Positions 17,322 to 27,013 of a stretch of 64,000 nucleotides of DNA are shown piece by piece. Source of the DNA: Mycobacterium lacus (GTDB lineage Bacteria > Actinomycetota > Actinomycetes > Mycobacteriales > Mycobacteriaceae); contig NZ_AP022581.1 in NCBI RefSeq assembly GCF_010731535.1, forward strand, positions 1,807,952 through 1,871,951, given 5' to 3'. The notes beneath the pieces were generated by a model. That model was given only the letters and a program-made list of their open reading frames with translations. It did no database searches and had not been told where the DNA came from. The translations under genes were made by a program, and so were the position numbers. Each line of letters opens with the position of its first letter. The stretch's first letter is position 1.

Positions 17322-17837
17322 TCAGTGGTCCGCGGGATGGATGGCCGGGCGCGTTTCGGCGATAACGTTGGTTGTCACGCCCACCTTGGGCAACGCGACA
17401 CCGATCAGGCGATCCCGAGTGACTATTTCGGCCAGCCGATCCTCGTCCCAGCCGTCGGTTCCGTCAGGGCGCACGGGCATCATCATGAACCGGTGCTTCT
17501 GGTGGAATCCTCCACTCGGATCTCGACGTCCGCCGGCAGGTATAGTCCGAACTCCGCAAGCACTTGCCGCGGCCAGCGCATCGGTGAGGACGAGCCTCTT
17601 GTACTCGGCATCAAGCCATGCCCTAGCCACCATGTGTGCGGCAGGAGTCGGGCCGATGTGTTCAGCGGATTCGGTGAGGCGCCGATGCTCTTCGGCGGTG
17701 AAAAGCCCCTTCTCGATACATAATTCGCGAAGGGCGATCTCGAGGACTTCGAAGTCGGTGATCTCGTCCACCATGGGCGCGGCGGTGCGATCGTGGTCGT
17801 GATCGTCAGCGGTCATGCTGGGGTCCTCTCGAGCCAA
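17322..17837 (-). pseudogene. Nitrile hydratase / thiocyanate hydrolase-type alpha subunit, metal-site region deleted
   Basis: The N-terminal half is clear (VDEITDFEVLEIALRELCIE, then KGLFTAEEHRRLTE, HIGPTPAAHMVARAWLDAEY, KRLVLTDALAA), and so is the end (QKHRFMMMPVRPDGTDGWDE, then DRLAEIVTRDRLIGVALPKV). Between them the metal-binding segment with the cysteine motif V-C-x-L-C-S-C is absent. The reading frame jumps from LVLTDAL to a stretch that, in another frame, reads RWPRQVLAEFGLYLPADVEI. Roughly 60 codons are therefore deleted, plus frame changes. Without the Cys cluster the enzyme cannot bind Co or Fe, so the gene is dead. Confidence 0.75.
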
Positions 17838-18061
17838 CGCTCAGGGAGTACGAGGTAGATCGTGCGGCCCAAGTCGACGTTGCCCATCCGGCGTCGCTCC
17901 TCCGATAGCCAGATTCCGCGCCCGCCGAGAACCTCGTACATGACATAGGTGTTCAGCTCCCACATCTCGTACTGCTTGTTCTGGAATTCGAGCGGGGCGT
18001 CCGGCTCACCTCCGACGTCGTGTGGCGTTTTGACATAGGCGGTGAATCGCTCGTGGTCCAT
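17813..18061 (-). pseudogene. Nitrile hydratase / thiocyanate hydrolase-type beta subunit, truncated
   Basis: From ATG 18061 the frame reads MDHERFTAYVKTPHDVGGEP, then EMWELNTYVMYEVLGGRGIW and RRRMGNVDLGRTIYL. It then breaks into LVLPERWLERTPA and stops. In intact homologues the strand after GRTIYL continues with a GLPYYGRWL-type sequence and a helical tail, which are missing. It overlaps the following alpha-subunit relic by 25 bases. It is the first gene of the minus-strand cluster, facing the CsoR-type regulator across a 227-base gap that contains two operator-like palindromes. Confidence 0.65.
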
Positions 18062-18189
18062 GAGATCGGGCGTGGGCGCATCCGACCAACACAAGGGGAT
18101 TATCGACGATCGTTGATTCGAACGTGTTGTAGCTGAGATTGATTGTGCCCATGGTCAGTCCGTCCGTGTCGGGCCGCATGCCGGCATAG

Positions 18190-18558
<369 letters not shown>

Positions 18559-18590
18559 AACGGACCCGAAACGGACGGGAGAAGTCGGTC

Positions 18591-19022
18591 ATGAACATCG
18601 CATTGTCCACCGCGCTGCGGACCACCTTTGGCGACGCGGTTACGCGCACTCGCCAGGCGCTCGCCGAGCAGGGATTCGGCGTGTTGACCGAAATCGATGT
18701 GCAGGCAACGCTGAAAGCCAAACTCGGCGAGGAGATGGAGGACTATCTCATCCTCGGCGCGTGCAATCCGCCGCTGGCGCACAGGGCGGTGGAGGTCGAT
18801 CGCCAGATCGGGCTGTTGCTGCCCTGCAATGTCGTCGTGCGCGCGGACCCCGAGCGGGCCGGCACCGTGCTCGTCGAAGCGATGAATCCCCAGCTGATGG
18901 TGGAGGTTACGGGCGAACCAAAGCTCGTCGGAATCGCCGAGGAAGTTTCAGGCAGGCTGCAGACTGTCATCGACTCCCTCGGCCATTCCGATGTGGGGGC
19001 TGCCGAACAGTCACAAGCGTGA
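18591..19022 (+). CDS. DUF302 protein
   Basis: A 143-residue DUF302 protein. The family pattern is visible: FGVLTEIDVQATLKAKLGEE, then YLILGACNPPLAHRAVEVDR, then IGLLLPCNVVVR. It has two conserved cysteines, one in LGACNP and one in LLPCNV. The function of DUF302 is unsettled; members are often found beside sulfur, redox or metal-stress genes. It starts at ATG 18591 after GACGGGAGAAG and is probably cotranscribed with the CsoR-family gene. An operator-like palindrome follows it. Confidence 0.85.
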   Translation: MNIALSTALRTTFGDAVTRTRQALAEQGFGVLTEIDVQATLKAKLGEEMEDYLILGACNPPLAHRAVEVDRQIGLLLPCNVVVRADPERAGTVLVEAMNPQLMVEVTGEPKLVGIAEEVSGRLQTVIDSLGHSDVGAAEQSQA

Positions 19023-19049
19023 GCCGTTGAAGGGTGGTTCGTGCGGAAC

Positions 19050-19067
19050 AATACCCGTATGGGTATT
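19050..19067. promoter_or_regulatory. CsoR-family operator-like palindrome 3, in front of the AhpD-like gene
   Basis: AATACCCGTATGGGTATT is an almost perfect 18-bp inverted repeat with the same arms as the palindrome at 18192. It lies 9 bases before ATG 19077 and covers the alternative ATG at 19059, so it favours 19077 as the start and suggests local control of this gene. Confidence 0.7.
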
Positions 19068-19076
19068 CTGCCGGTT

Positions 19077-19436
19077 ATGTCAGACCGTCAACATCACCAC
19101 CAAATCCTCGAGGACCTACTTCCGCAACATCGCGACCTCCGCAAGCAAATTCCCGACGTCTACAAGGGGTTTGCGGCCCTGAGCGGCGCCGCGTTTGCCG
19201 ACGGTGCACTCAGTCGCGGCGTCAAGGAGCTCATGGCGCTGGCGATCGGGATCGTGCAGGGGTGCGATGGCTGCATCGCGTCGCACGCTCAGGCTGCCGC
19301 ACGCGCCGGTGCCACCGCGCAGGAAGCCGCCGAGGCTATCGGTGTCACCATCCTCATGCACGGTGGACCGGCCACCATTCATGGCGCGCGGGCCTACGCC
19401 GCATTTTGCGAGTTCGCTGACACCCGTCCGGCGTAG
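19077..19436 (+). CDS. AhpD-like / carboxymuconolactone decarboxylase-family protein, Rv1767-like
   Basis: A 119-residue AhpD-fold protein. The CxxC motif with its following His is intact (GCDGCIASHAQAAARAG), preceded by the conserved SRGVKELMALAIGI helix and followed by AAEAIGVTILMHGGPATIHG. AhpD-type proteins use the CxxC pair for thiol-disulfide or peroxidase chemistry. The chosen start, ATG 19077, gives the same length as H37Rv Rv1767 (119 aa, from memory). GTG 19041 and ATG 19059 are in frame but overlap the palindrome. Confidence 0.85.
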   Translation: MSDRQHHHQILEDLLPQHRDLRKQIPDVYKGFAALSGAAFADGALSRGVKELMALAIGIVQGCDGCIASHAQAAARAGATAQEAAEAIGVTILMHGGPATIHGARAYAAFCEFADTRPA

Positions 19437-19605
19437 TCGGGGCGCGGAGGGGACGACCTCGTTGAAACGTTCCGGGACCGCCCGGCGAAACGCATGGCAG
19501 GTCGAACGGAAATGCGGGGTGTCGTGGCGCGATGGCGATACCCTTTGCCGAGGACAATGGCGACCGGGCGCCCGCCGGTTTCCATGAGGTGGTGGGAGGT
19601 CCCCA

Positions 19606-21480
19606 GTGTCGTACCTGATCGCGGCCCCGGAGGTGCTGGCTGCGGCGGCCTCGGATTTGGCGAACGTCGGCTCGTCGATCCGCGCCGCTAACGCCGCCGC
19701 GGCGACTCCGACGATGGCACTGGTTGCGGCCGGCGCCGACGAGGTATCGGCGGGCATTGCGGCGCTGTTCGGGGCGCATGCGCAGGCATATCAGGCGTTG
19801 AGCGCCCAGGCGGCGATGTTTCATCAACAATTCGTGCAGGCCCTTACCGCGGGTGCGGGCTCGTATGTTGCCGCCGAGGCGGCCAACGCCTTACCTCTGC
19901 AATCCGTGCAGCAAGACCTGCTCAGCCTGATCAACGCGCCCACCCAGGCGCTGCTTGGGCGCCCGCTGATCGGCAACGGCGCCGACGGGCTGCCGGGAAC
20001 CGGGCAAAACGGGGGCGACGGTGGCATCTTGTTCGGCAACGGCGGCAACGGTGGGTCCGGTGGGCCCAACCAGGGCGGCGGCAACGGCGGTAATGCCGGA
20101 CTGTGGGGCAACGGCGGGAACGGGGGCGCCGGCGCCAATGCCACCACCGTTGGCGTCAACGGGTTCAACGGGGGTGCTGGCGGCAACGGCGGACTGCTCT
20201 GGGGCAACGGCGGCGCCGGTGGAGCCGGCGGGAACGGCGGTCCCGCACCGCTGGCGGGCGGCGTGGGCACCTCCGGCGGCGCCGGCGGGAACGGCGGCGG
20301 CGCCGGCTGGTTCTACGGCTTCGGTGGCCCCGGCGGCAACGGCGGGGTCGGCGGGGTCGCGCCCGCCACCGGCCCCTCGCCGGGCATCCTTCCCGCCGGC
20401 GGCGTCGGCGGCTCCGGGGGCGCCGGCGGTGCGAGCGCGCTTGCGTTTGGCTATGGCGGGGCGGGGGGGACCGGCGGGGCCGGCGGGCTTAGCAACTCGA
20501 CCGTCCAAAGCATCGGCGGCTATGGCGGCCAAGGCGGTCTCGGCGGACAGAGCGGTCTGCTGTTCGGCAACGCCGGAGCCGGCGGGGCGGGCGGTGCCGG
20601 CGGAGCCGGCGACGGAATGTTCGCCAGCTTCGGCGGCCACGGTGGCTCCGGTGGTGATGGCGGCCCCATCGGGCTGATCGGGACTGGCGGGGCCGGCGGT
20701 AACGGCGGAGCCGGCGGAAACGGTGGAAACAACGGCGCCGGGCAGGGCGGTGAGGGTGGCGTGGGCGGCCTCGGGGGCACCGGCAGCCCGGGCGGTCTGC
20801 TGTACGGCACCGGTGGCGGCGGCGGTAACGGTGCGTTGGGTGGTAACGGTGGCACCGGCACCACCACCGCGGGCTTCGCGGGCTCCGGCGGCTTCGGCGG
20901 AGCCGGAGGCGATTCCCAGCTCGCCGGCACCGGCGGCCTTGGGGGCGCCGGCGGCGGCATCGGGGCCGGCACACAGGATGCGCTGGTGGTGGGCGGTACC
21001 GGCGGCAATGGCGGGCGCGCCGGGCTGCTGTTCGGTGTTGGCGGCATGGGTGGCAACGGTGGCGCCACCAGCGTGGGCGGGACGTTGTACGCCGCAGGCG
21101 GAAACGGGGGCAATGGCGGTTTCGTGTGGGGCAATGGCGGCACCGGCGGTAATGGCGGAACCGGTGGAGCGGGCAGCGTCGGCAACGGCGGCGCCGGCGG
21201 CAACGCGGCCTTGCTGTTCGGCAACGGTGGCGCGGGCGGGACCGGTGGTGCCGGTGGGATCGGTGTGGGCGGTTCCGGCGGTTGGGGTGCGGTCCTGTTC
21301 GGCAACGGAGGCGTCGGTGGCGGCGGTGCTCCCGGCGGAATCGGTCCGGGCGGTAACGGCGGCAACGCTCTGCTGATCGGCAATGGCGGCAACGGCGGGA
21401 ACGGCACCGGTGGGGCCGCTGGCGGCGCCGGTGGCGCCGGCGGATTGCTGTTCGGCCAAAACGGCACGCCAGGGACTTAA
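19606..21480 (+). CDS. PE_PGRS family protein (PE_PGRS31-like)
   Basis: A 624-residue PE_PGRS protein. The PE domain is residues 1 to about 95 ([20 protein letters not shown] at the start, [14 protein letters not shown] at the end with a Tyr-x3-Glu secretion-type motif). A linker with [13 protein letters not shown] follows, then about 490 residues of Gly-Gly-Ala/Asn repeats, ending [13 protein letters not shown]. Start GTG 19606 follows GGGAGGT. PE_PGRS proteins are surface or secreted ESX-5 substrates. The position, after the AhpD-like gene, and the length match PE_PGRS31 (Rv1768). Confidence 0.92.
   Translation: MSYLIAAPEVLAAAASDLANVGSSIRAANAAAATPTMALVAAGADEVSAGIAALFGAHAQAYQALSAQAAMFHQQFVQALTAGAGSYVAAEAANALPLQSVQQDLLSLINAPTQALLGRPLIGNGADGLPGTGQNGGDGGILFGNGGNGGSGGPNQGGGNGGNAGLWGNGGNGGAGANATTVGVNGFNGGAGGNGGLLWGNGGAGGAGGNGGPAPLAGGVGTSGGAGGNGGGAGWFYGFGGPGGNGGVGGVAPATGPSPGILPAGGVGGSGGAGGASALAFGYGGAGGTGGAGGLSNSTVQSIGGYGGQGGLGGQSGLLFGNAGAGGAGGAGGAGDGMFASFGGHGGSGGDGGPIGLIGTGGAGGNGGAGGNGGNNGAGQGGEGGVGGLGGTGSPGGLLYGTGGGGGNGALGGNGGTGTTTAGFAGSGGFGGAGGDSQLAGTGGLGGAGGGIGAGTQDALVVGGTGGNGGRAGLLFGVGGMGGNGGATSVGGTLYAAGGNGGNGGFVWGNGGTGGNGGTGGAGSVGNGGAGGNAALLFGNGGAGGTGGAGGIGVGGSGGWGAVLFGNGGVGGGGAPGGIGPGGNGGNALLIGNGGNGGNGTGGAAGGAGGAGGLLFGQNGTPGT
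19960..21465 (+). repeat. PGRS GC-rich tandem repeat (GGC GGN N-type)
   Basis: Imperfect tandem copies of codons for Gly-Gly-Ala and Gly-Gly-Asn fill the region (GGCGGCAACGGCGG and variants). Long open frames on the opposite strand here are a result of this composition. Confidence 0.9.
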
Positions 21481-21496
21481 GCGGCACACACGCCGC
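21481..21496. terminator. Short hairpin directly after the PE_PGRS stop codon
   Basis: GCGGC-ACACAC-GCCGC forms a 5-bp stem beginning at the base after TAA. There is no U run. It is a weak candidate for transcript end processing. Confidence 0.3.
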
Positions 21497-21641
21497 GTAG
21501 GCCAACCGAAATGGGCAATCTGCACAACTTCGGGGCGATTTCGAAGGCAGACCGCACACAATTTGATGTCACTTCGGATCAGCTCGCGCCGAGACGGCAA
21601 AGCGCCTATGAGAGTTGACCCATGTTCAGTAGGGTGACGGC

Positions 21642-22886
21642 GTGCATGAGATGGCACGTTGCGGACAACGTCCGGATGGGCCGACCGGGATGGACGCGCA
21701 GGGCCGGCTGCGGCGCTACGCGGAGGCGTTCGCCGACCACGATGGGCCCTTTGCGTTCGTAGACCTCGACGCGATGTGGGGCAACGCCCAACAGATGCTC
21801 ACGCGTGCGGGCGACAAGACGATCCGGGTGGCGTCAAAGTCCCTGCGCTGCAGGCCGTTACAGCGCGAAATCCTTGACGCCAACAAGCGGTTCGATGGGC
21901 TGATGACGTTCACCCTGCCCGAGACGCTCTGGCTGGCCGGGCTCGGTTTCACGAATTTGTTGCTCGCCTACCCCACGACGGACCGCACGGCCCTACGCGA
22001 GCTGGGCGAAATGACCGCGGAGAACCCGGAGGATGCGCCGATCGTGATGGTCGACAGCGTCGACCACCTCGACCTGATCGAGAGCGCGACCGGCCATCCG
22101 GTGCGGCTGTGTCTGGATCTCGACGCCGGCTACTGGCGCGCTGGCGGGCGCGTGAAGATCGGGCCCAAGCGGTCCCCGCTGCACACACCGGAACAGGCGC
22201 GGGCATTGGCGGTCGAGATCGCACGCCGGCCGGCGCTGAAGCTGGTCGCGCTGATGGCGTACGAGGGTCACATCGCGGGCTTTGGCGACAAGGTCCCCGG
22301 TAAGCGCGTGCAAAACGCGGTGGTCGGGTGGATGCAGCGCCAATCGATCGCGGAGTTGCGCGAACGCCGCGCCCGCGCCGTCGAGCTCGTGCGCCACGTC
22401 GCCGACCTGAAGATCGTCAACGCCGGCGGCACCGGCGACTTGCAGCTGGTCGCCCAGGAGCCGGCGATCACCGAGGCAACCGCCGGCTCGGGCTTCTACG
22501 CGCCGACCCTGTTCGACTCGTATTCGACGTTCACCTTGCAGCCGGCGGCGATGTTCGCGCTGCCGGTGTGTCGCCGGCCCGGCCCGAAGACGGTGACCGC
22601 GCTTGGGGGCGGCTATCTGGCCAGCGGAGTCGGCGCGAAGGACCGTATGCCCACTCCCTATCTGCCGGCTGGGCTGAAGCTCGACCCGATGGAGGGCACC
22701 GGTGAGGTCCAGACGCCACTGACGGGTCCCGCGGCCCGGGGACTGAAGATCGGTGACAAGATCTACTTCCGCCACACCAAGGCCGGCGAATTGTGTGAGC
22801 GGTTCGACCGCCTGTATCTGGTCCGCGGCGCTCAGATCGTTGACAGCGTGCCCACGTACCGGGGTGAGGGGCGCACATTTCTGTGA
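21642..22886 (+). CDS. PLP-dependent fold-III enzyme, D-threonine aldolase/alanine racemase-like (Rv1769-like)
   Basis: A 414-residue enzyme of the same length as H37Rv Rv1769, as I remember it. The N-terminal barrel has FAFVDLDAMWGNAQQ and the probable PLP lysine in RVASKSLRC. Then come FDGLMTFTLPETLWLA, LCLDLDAGYWRAGGRVK and a phosphate-binding Gly-rich stretch (VNAGGTGDLQL). The C-terminal domain (GGGYLASG, then KIYFRHTKAGELCERF) is that of the D-threonine aldolase / D-serine dehydratase family, where His and Cys near the C terminus bind a metal. The H-x5-C arrangement (HTKAGELC) fits. The substrate is unknown. The M28-type peptidase gene follows after 31 bases. Confidence 0.82.
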   Translation: MHEMARCGQRPDGPTGMDAQGRLRRYAEAFADHDGPFAFVDLDAMWGNAQQMLTRAGDKTIRVASKSLRCRPLQREILDANKRFDGLMTFTLPETLWLAGLGFTNLLLAYPTTDRTALRELGEMTAENPEDAPIVMVDSVDHLDLIESATGHPVRLCLDLDAGYWRAGGRVKIGPKRSPLHTPEQARALAVEIARRPALKLVALMAYEGHIAGFGDKVPGKRVQNAVVGWMQRQSIAELRERRARAVELVRHVADLKIVNAGGTGDLQLVAQEPAITEATAGSGFYAPTLFDSYSTFTLQPAAMFALPVCRRPGPKTVTALGGGYLASGVGAKDRMPTPYLPAGLKLDPMEGTGEVQTPLTGPAARGLKIGDKIYFRHTKAGELCERFDRLYLVRGAQIVDSVPTYRGEGRTFL

Positions 22887-22917
22887 TGCCGGAACTACGC
22901 GTAAAAAGGAGCTGCCG

Positions 22918-24123
22918 ATGACGGCGATCACTGCACTGCCGACCGAACTGGCCACGATGCGAGAGGTCGTCGAGACGCTCGCGCCCATCGAGCGCGCAGC
23001 CGGCGAGCCCGGGGAGCAGAAGGCGGCCGCCTGGATCGTTGAACGCCTGCGCACGGCGGGCGCGCAGAATGCACGCATCGAGGAGGAGCAGTACCTCGAC
23101 GGCTACCCGCAGCTGCACTTCAAGCTGTCGGCGATCGGGGTGGCGGCCGGCATCGCGGGCCTGGTCAGCCGGCGGCTGCGCGTCCCCGCCGCGTTGGCAG
23201 GGGTGGCCGCCGGACTTGCGATCGCCGACGACTGCTCGAACGGGCCTCGCTTCGCGCGCAAGACAACGGAAAAGCCCCGCACGACCTGGAATGTGGTGGC
23301 CGAGACCGGCGATCTGGCGGGTGATCTCACCGTCGTGGCATGCGCTCACCACGACGCGGCGCACAGCGGCAAGTTCTTCGAGGCTCATATCGAGGAATTC
23401 TTTGTTCAGCGCTTCCCCGGGATTGTCGAGCGCATCGACACCCAGTTGCCGAACTGGTGGGGGCCCATCCTCGCGCCCACGCTCGCCGGCATCGGCGCCC
23501 TACGCGGCAGCCGCGCGATGATGATCGCGGGAACCGTGGGTAGCGCTCTTTCCGCCGGCGCGTTCGCCGACATCGCTCACAGCCCCGTCGTTCCCGGCGC
23601 CAACGACAATCTCTCTGCCGTCGCCCTGCTCGTCGCGCTCGCCGAACGGCTGCGCGAGCGGCCGGTGAAGGGCGTGCGCGTGCTCCTCGTGTCCCTCGGC
23701 GCCGAGGAAACGCTGCAGGGCGGGATCTACGGGTTCATGGCGCGCCACAAACCCGAGCTCGACCCCGAGCGCACCTACTTTTTGAACTTTGACACCATCG
23801 GCTCACCCGAGCTGATCATGTTGGAGGGAGAGGGCACCACGGTCATGGAGGACTACTTCTATCGGCCGTTTCGCGATCTGGTGATCAGGGCCGCAGAGCG
23901 CGCCGATGCGCCTGTGCGGCGGGGCATCCGGTCGCGCAACAGCACAGACGCCGTGCTTATGAGCCGCGCTGGCTACCCGACCGCGTGCTTCGTGTCGATC
24001 AACCGCCACAAGTCGGTGGCGAACTACCACCAGTTGTCCGATACGCCCGAGAACCTTTGCTACCAGACCGTGATGCACGCCGCCACCGTCGCCGAATCCG
24101 TGGTGCGGGAGCTTGCCCGATGA
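22918..24123 (+). CDS. M28-family metallopeptidase-like membrane-associated protein (Rv1770-like)
   Basis: About 401 residues from ATG 22918, which follows AAAAGGAGCTG. Zinc-peptidase elements are present: VACAHHDAAHSGKFF for the first ligands, PGANDNLSAVALLVALAERL for the Asp that bridges the metals, and LVSLGAEETLQGGIYGF for the Glu pair. A later Asp (LNFDTIGSPEL) and a C-terminal His (NYHQLSDTPENL) complete the set. Hydrophobic stretches near 70-110 and 190-220 suggest membrane contact. The stop overlaps the next gene by ATGA. Downstream is gulonolactone dehydrogenase. Confidence 0.8.
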   Translation: MTAITALPTELATMREVVETLAPIERAAGEPGEQKAAAWIVERLRTAGAQNARIEEEQYLDGYPQLHFKLSAIGVAAGIAGLVSRRLRVPAALAGVAAGLAIADDCSNGPRFARKTTEKPRTTWNVVAETGDLAGDLTVVACAHHDAAHSGKFFEAHIEEFFVQRFPGIVERIDTQLPNWWGPILAPTLAGIGALRGSRAMMIAGTVGSALSAGAFADIAHSPVVPGANDNLSAVALLVALAERLRERPVKGVRVLLVSLGAEETLQGGIYGFMARHKPELDPERTYFLNFDTIGSPELIMLEGEGTTVMEDYFYRPFRDLVIRAAERADAPVRRGIRSRNSTDAVLMSRAGYPTACFVSINRHKSVANYHQLSDTPENLCYQTVMHAATVAESVVRELAR

Positions 24124-25406
24124 GCCCCGTGTGGCGCAACTGGCCCGGCGAGCAGGTCTGCGCACCATCGACGATCGCGCGGCCCACCTCCGAGGCCGAG
24201 CTGGCAGAAGTCGTCGCGCGGTCCGCAAAACGCGGCGAGCGGGTGCGTGCGGTGGGCAGCGGGCACTCGTTCACCGACTGTGCCTGCACCGACGGGGTGA
24301 TGATCGACATGACCGGCCTGCAGCGGATCATCGACGCGGACCCGGCGAGCGGTCTGGCGACGGTCGAGGGTGGCGCCAAACTGCACACGCTGTTTGCCCA
24401 GCTGGCCGAGCGGGGGCTCGCGCTGGAGAACCAGGGCGACATCGATAGGCAATCGATCACCGGCGCCACCGCGACCGCGACGCACGGGACGGGGGCCCGC
24501 TTTACCAACGTGTCGGCGCAGATCGTCTCGCTGCGGCTAATCACCGCCGGCGGCGACATTCTCAGCCTGTCGGAGGGTGACGACTACCTGGCGGCGCGGG
24601 TGTCGATCGGTGCCCTGGGAGTGATCTCACAGGTCACCCTCAGGGTAGTGCCGCTGTTCACGTTGCATCGCAAGGACGAGCGCCGGCCGCTGGCCGAGAC
24701 GCTCGAGCGGCTCGACGAGCACGTGGACGGCAACGACCACTTTGAGTTCTTCGTGTTTCCTTACGGGGACACGGCGTTGACGCGAAGCACGCGCCGCAGC
24801 GACGAGGAGCCGCAGCCCAGGCCCGCCTGGAAACGCCGGATCAACGAAAACTTCGAAAACGCCGGGCTGAGCATGATCTGCCGCGCCGGGCGGCAATTCC
24901 CGGGTACGGCACCGAGACTGAACCGCCTCATGACAAGTCTGATGTCGGAGGCGGCCGTTCAGGACCGTGGCTGGAAGGTCTACGCGAGCGCGCGCAACGT
25001 CAAATTCACCGAGATGGAGTACGCGATTCCCCGCGAGCATGCGCGCGAGGCCACCCAGCGCGTCATCGACCTCGTTCGCCGTCGTGGTTTGCCGATCATG
25101 TTCCCGCTCGAGGTCCGCTTCGGCGCCCCCGACGACGCGTTCTTGTCGACCGCCCACGGCCGCGATACCTGCTACATCGCCGTGCACCAATACGTCGGCA
25201 TGGAGTTCGAAACCTACTTCCGCGCCGTCGAGGAGATCATGGACGACTACGCGGGCCGGCCACATTGGGGCAAGCGCCACTACCAGACCGCCGCCACGCT
25301 CCGCGAGCGCTATCCGCAATGGGACCGGTTTGCCGCCGTCCGCGACCGTCTCGATCCCGATCGCGTTTTTCTCAACGACTACACCCGTCGCGTCCTCGGC
25401 AAGTGA
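24120..25406 (+). CDS. L-gulono-1,4-lactone dehydrogenase (Rv1771-like)
   Basis: A 428-residue flavoprotein of the aldonolactone oxidase family. The PP-loop of the FAD-binding domain is RVRAVGSGHSFTDCACTDGV, with a second FAD block TGATATATHGTG. The ALO domain ends with the hallmark PHWGKRHYQ (HWxK) and DPDRVFLNDYTRRVL. In M. tuberculosis Rv1771 oxidises L-gulono-1,4-lactone to ascorbate precursor with cytochrome c as acceptor, and the length here is the same (428, from memory). The ATG overlaps the previous stop as ATGA, so translation is coupled to the peptidase gene. Confidence 0.9.
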   Translation: MSPVWRNWPGEQVCAPSTIARPTSEAELAEVVARSAKRGERVRAVGSGHSFTDCACTDGVMIDMTGLQRIIDADPASGLATVEGGAKLHTLFAQLAERGLALENQGDIDRQSITGATATATHGTGARFTNVSAQIVSLRLITAGGDILSLSEGDDYLAARVSIGALGVISQVTLRVVPLFTLHRKDERRPLAETLERLDEHVDGNDHFEFFVFPYGDTALTRSTRRSDEEPQPRPAWKRRINENFENAGLSMICRAGRQFPGTAPRLNRLMTSLMSEAAVQDRGWKVYASARNVKFTEMEYAIPREHAREATQRVIDLVRRRGLPIMFPLEVRFGAPDDAFLSTAHGRDTCYIAVHQYVGMEFETYFRAVEEIMDDYAGRPHWGKRHYQTAATLRERYPQWDRFAAVRDRLDPDRVFLNDYTRRVLGK

Positions 25407-25519
25407 CCGGGCGCCGACTGACAGACGAATGGCCCGACTTGTAGGGACCAAAGTCATTGTCTGCCAACAACCTCGTGACGTTGGCGGTCGCCACCCGTAA
25501 GTTTTTGCTCGAAACCATC

Positions 25520-26884
25520 ATGAGCGAATTCATGCGCAACAGCGACGCGTTTACCTGGGCGATGGAAAGCGATCCGCGCCTGCGATCGACCGTGGTAACT
25601 GTCGTGCTGCTGGATCGATCCCCGGAGTGGGACGCAGTGCGAGCGCGATTCGACTTGTTGAGCCGCAAGCTGCCAATGTTTCGGCAGCGCGTGGTGCCAT
25701 CGCCGCCGCCGGCCCCGCCCCGGTGGGAGTATGACCCGGATTTCGACCTCGGCTACCACTTGCGGCGAACGGCCACTCCAGGGGCCGGGACTCTCGACGA
25801 CGTGCTTGAGATGGCCCGGGTGGCCCAGATGCAGGATTTCGACCGGGCCAGGGCGCTGTGGGAGACGACACTGATCGACGGCCTGGAAAATGGCGGCGCG
25901 GCCGTGATCTGCAAGTTCCACCATGCCCTTACGGACGGCGTCGGCGGCATCCAGATCGCGATGCACCTGTTCGACCTCTCCGAAGACTACCGTCAGCGTG
26001 AGCCGCTACCCGCAAAGCCCGAGGTGTCCAGGGCATCGCCGCTGCGCGGGTACCGTGCCACCTGGCGCTACGGGACCGGCCTGCTGGGAAACGCCTTGAC
26101 CGGCGCGGTGAAGTGGGCCCCACGGGTGATGTACGACAGCGTCCGACGACCCCTTGCCGCCGCGGGTACGGCAATGGCCACCGCGACGTCGATCTACCGG
26201 ACGGTCCGACCGATCAGCCGGACCGGGTCGCCGATGGCAAGGGACCGCGGCCTGATCCGGCGACTCGGAGTGCACCGGGTACCAATGCCGCAACTGCGCG
26301 AGGCGGCGCACCGCTGTGGTGGGGCGCTCAACGATGCGTTTGTCGCCGGGATCGCGGGTGGGTTGCGTCTTTACCACGAGAAACACGGCGTCGCGGTCGG
26401 CGACCTGCACTTGACGATGCCGATCAACCTGCGGACAAAGGCCGATGAAATGGGCGGAAACCGGATCACGCTGATGCGGTTCGACGTGCCCGTGGGAGAG
26501 GCCGACCCGGCAGCACGAATCGCGGTGATACATCGGCGCACCCGCGCGGTGCGCGATGAAAAGTCGCTGCCCTACACACAATTGATCGCCGGCGTCCTCA
26601 ACTTGATGCCGCGGTGGTACATCGGTTCGGTCCTGCGCCACGTCGATTTCGTCGCCAGCGACGTGCCGGGTGTGCCGGTGCCAGTTTTCCTGGGCGGCGC
26701 CGCGGTCACCGAGCAGTACGCGTTCGGCCCGACGATCGGATCGGCCGTCAACGTCACACTGCTGACCTACGTCGACACCTGCGCTCTGGGCATAGACGTC
26801 GACACCGCCGCCATACCCGACTTCGATGTTTTCTATGACGCCCTCGTCGCGGGTTTCGACGAGGTGCTAGCGCTCGCAAGCTGA
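25520..26884 (+). CDS. WS/DGAT-type acyltransferase, second copy
   Basis: A 454-residue Tgs-type protein from ATG 25520. A TTG start at 25457 would add 21 residues without conserved character. N terminus MSEFMRNSDAFTWAMESDPR. The catalytic motif is intact as HHALTDG (His134, His135, Asp139). The later conserved blocks are NDAFVAGIAGGLRLY, LTMPINLRTKADEMGGNRIT and ASDVPGVPVPVFLGGA. It differs clearly from the first copy at 9032. The PLW-type motif is replaced by RALWETTLIDGL. No H37Rv gene of this class lies at this point between Rv1771 and Rv1773c, so it is an addition here or a loss there. Confidence 0.88.
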   Translation: MSEFMRNSDAFTWAMESDPRLRSTVVTVVLLDRSPEWDAVRARFDLLSRKLPMFRQRVVPSPPPAPPRWEYDPDFDLGYHLRRTATPGAGTLDDVLEMARVAQMQDFDRARALWETTLIDGLENGGAAVICKFHHALTDGVGGIQIAMHLFDLSEDYRQREPLPAKPEVSRASPLRGYRATWRYGTGLLGNALTGAVKWAPRVMYDSVRRPLAAAGTAMATATSIYRTVRPISRTGSPMARDRGLIRRLGVHRVPMPQLREAAHRCGGALNDAFVAGIAGGLRLYHEKHGVAVGDLHLTMPINLRTKADEMGGNRITLMRFDVPVGEADPAARIAVIHRRTRAVRDEKSLPYTQLIAGVLNLMPRWYIGSVLRHVDFVASDVPGVPVPVFLGGAAVTEQYAFGPTIGSAVNVTLLTYVDTCALGIDVDTAAIPDFDVFYDALVAGFDEVLALAS

Positions 26885-26920
26885 TTGGGCAGCCGGCGCG
26901 CGACGTGCCTCGTTACGCCC

Positions 26921-26940
26921 GGCCCGCATGAACCCGGGCC
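26921..26940. terminator. Candidate bidirectional terminator hairpin
   Basis: GGCCCG-CATGAACC-CGGGCC between two converging genes (WS/DGAT and IclR). Six-base stem, no U run, as often seen in actinobacteria. Confidence 0.35.
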
Positions 26941-27013
26941 ACCAGGGCAGCGGGCTGCCGGCCACAACGGCGGAATACCTGAAGGCGGTTTTGGTGGCAC
27001 CGGCGCTACACGC

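Noticed and set aside
19891..21657. 588-codon open frame on the minus strand opposite the PE_PGRS gene
   Set aside because: It arises from the GGC/GCC repeat composition, has no domain, and lies wholly opposite a clear PE_PGRS gene.
21993..23078. 361-codon minus-strand frame opposite the PLP enzyme and peptidase genes
   Set aside because: No recognisable domain, and it crosses two well-supported plus-strand genes.
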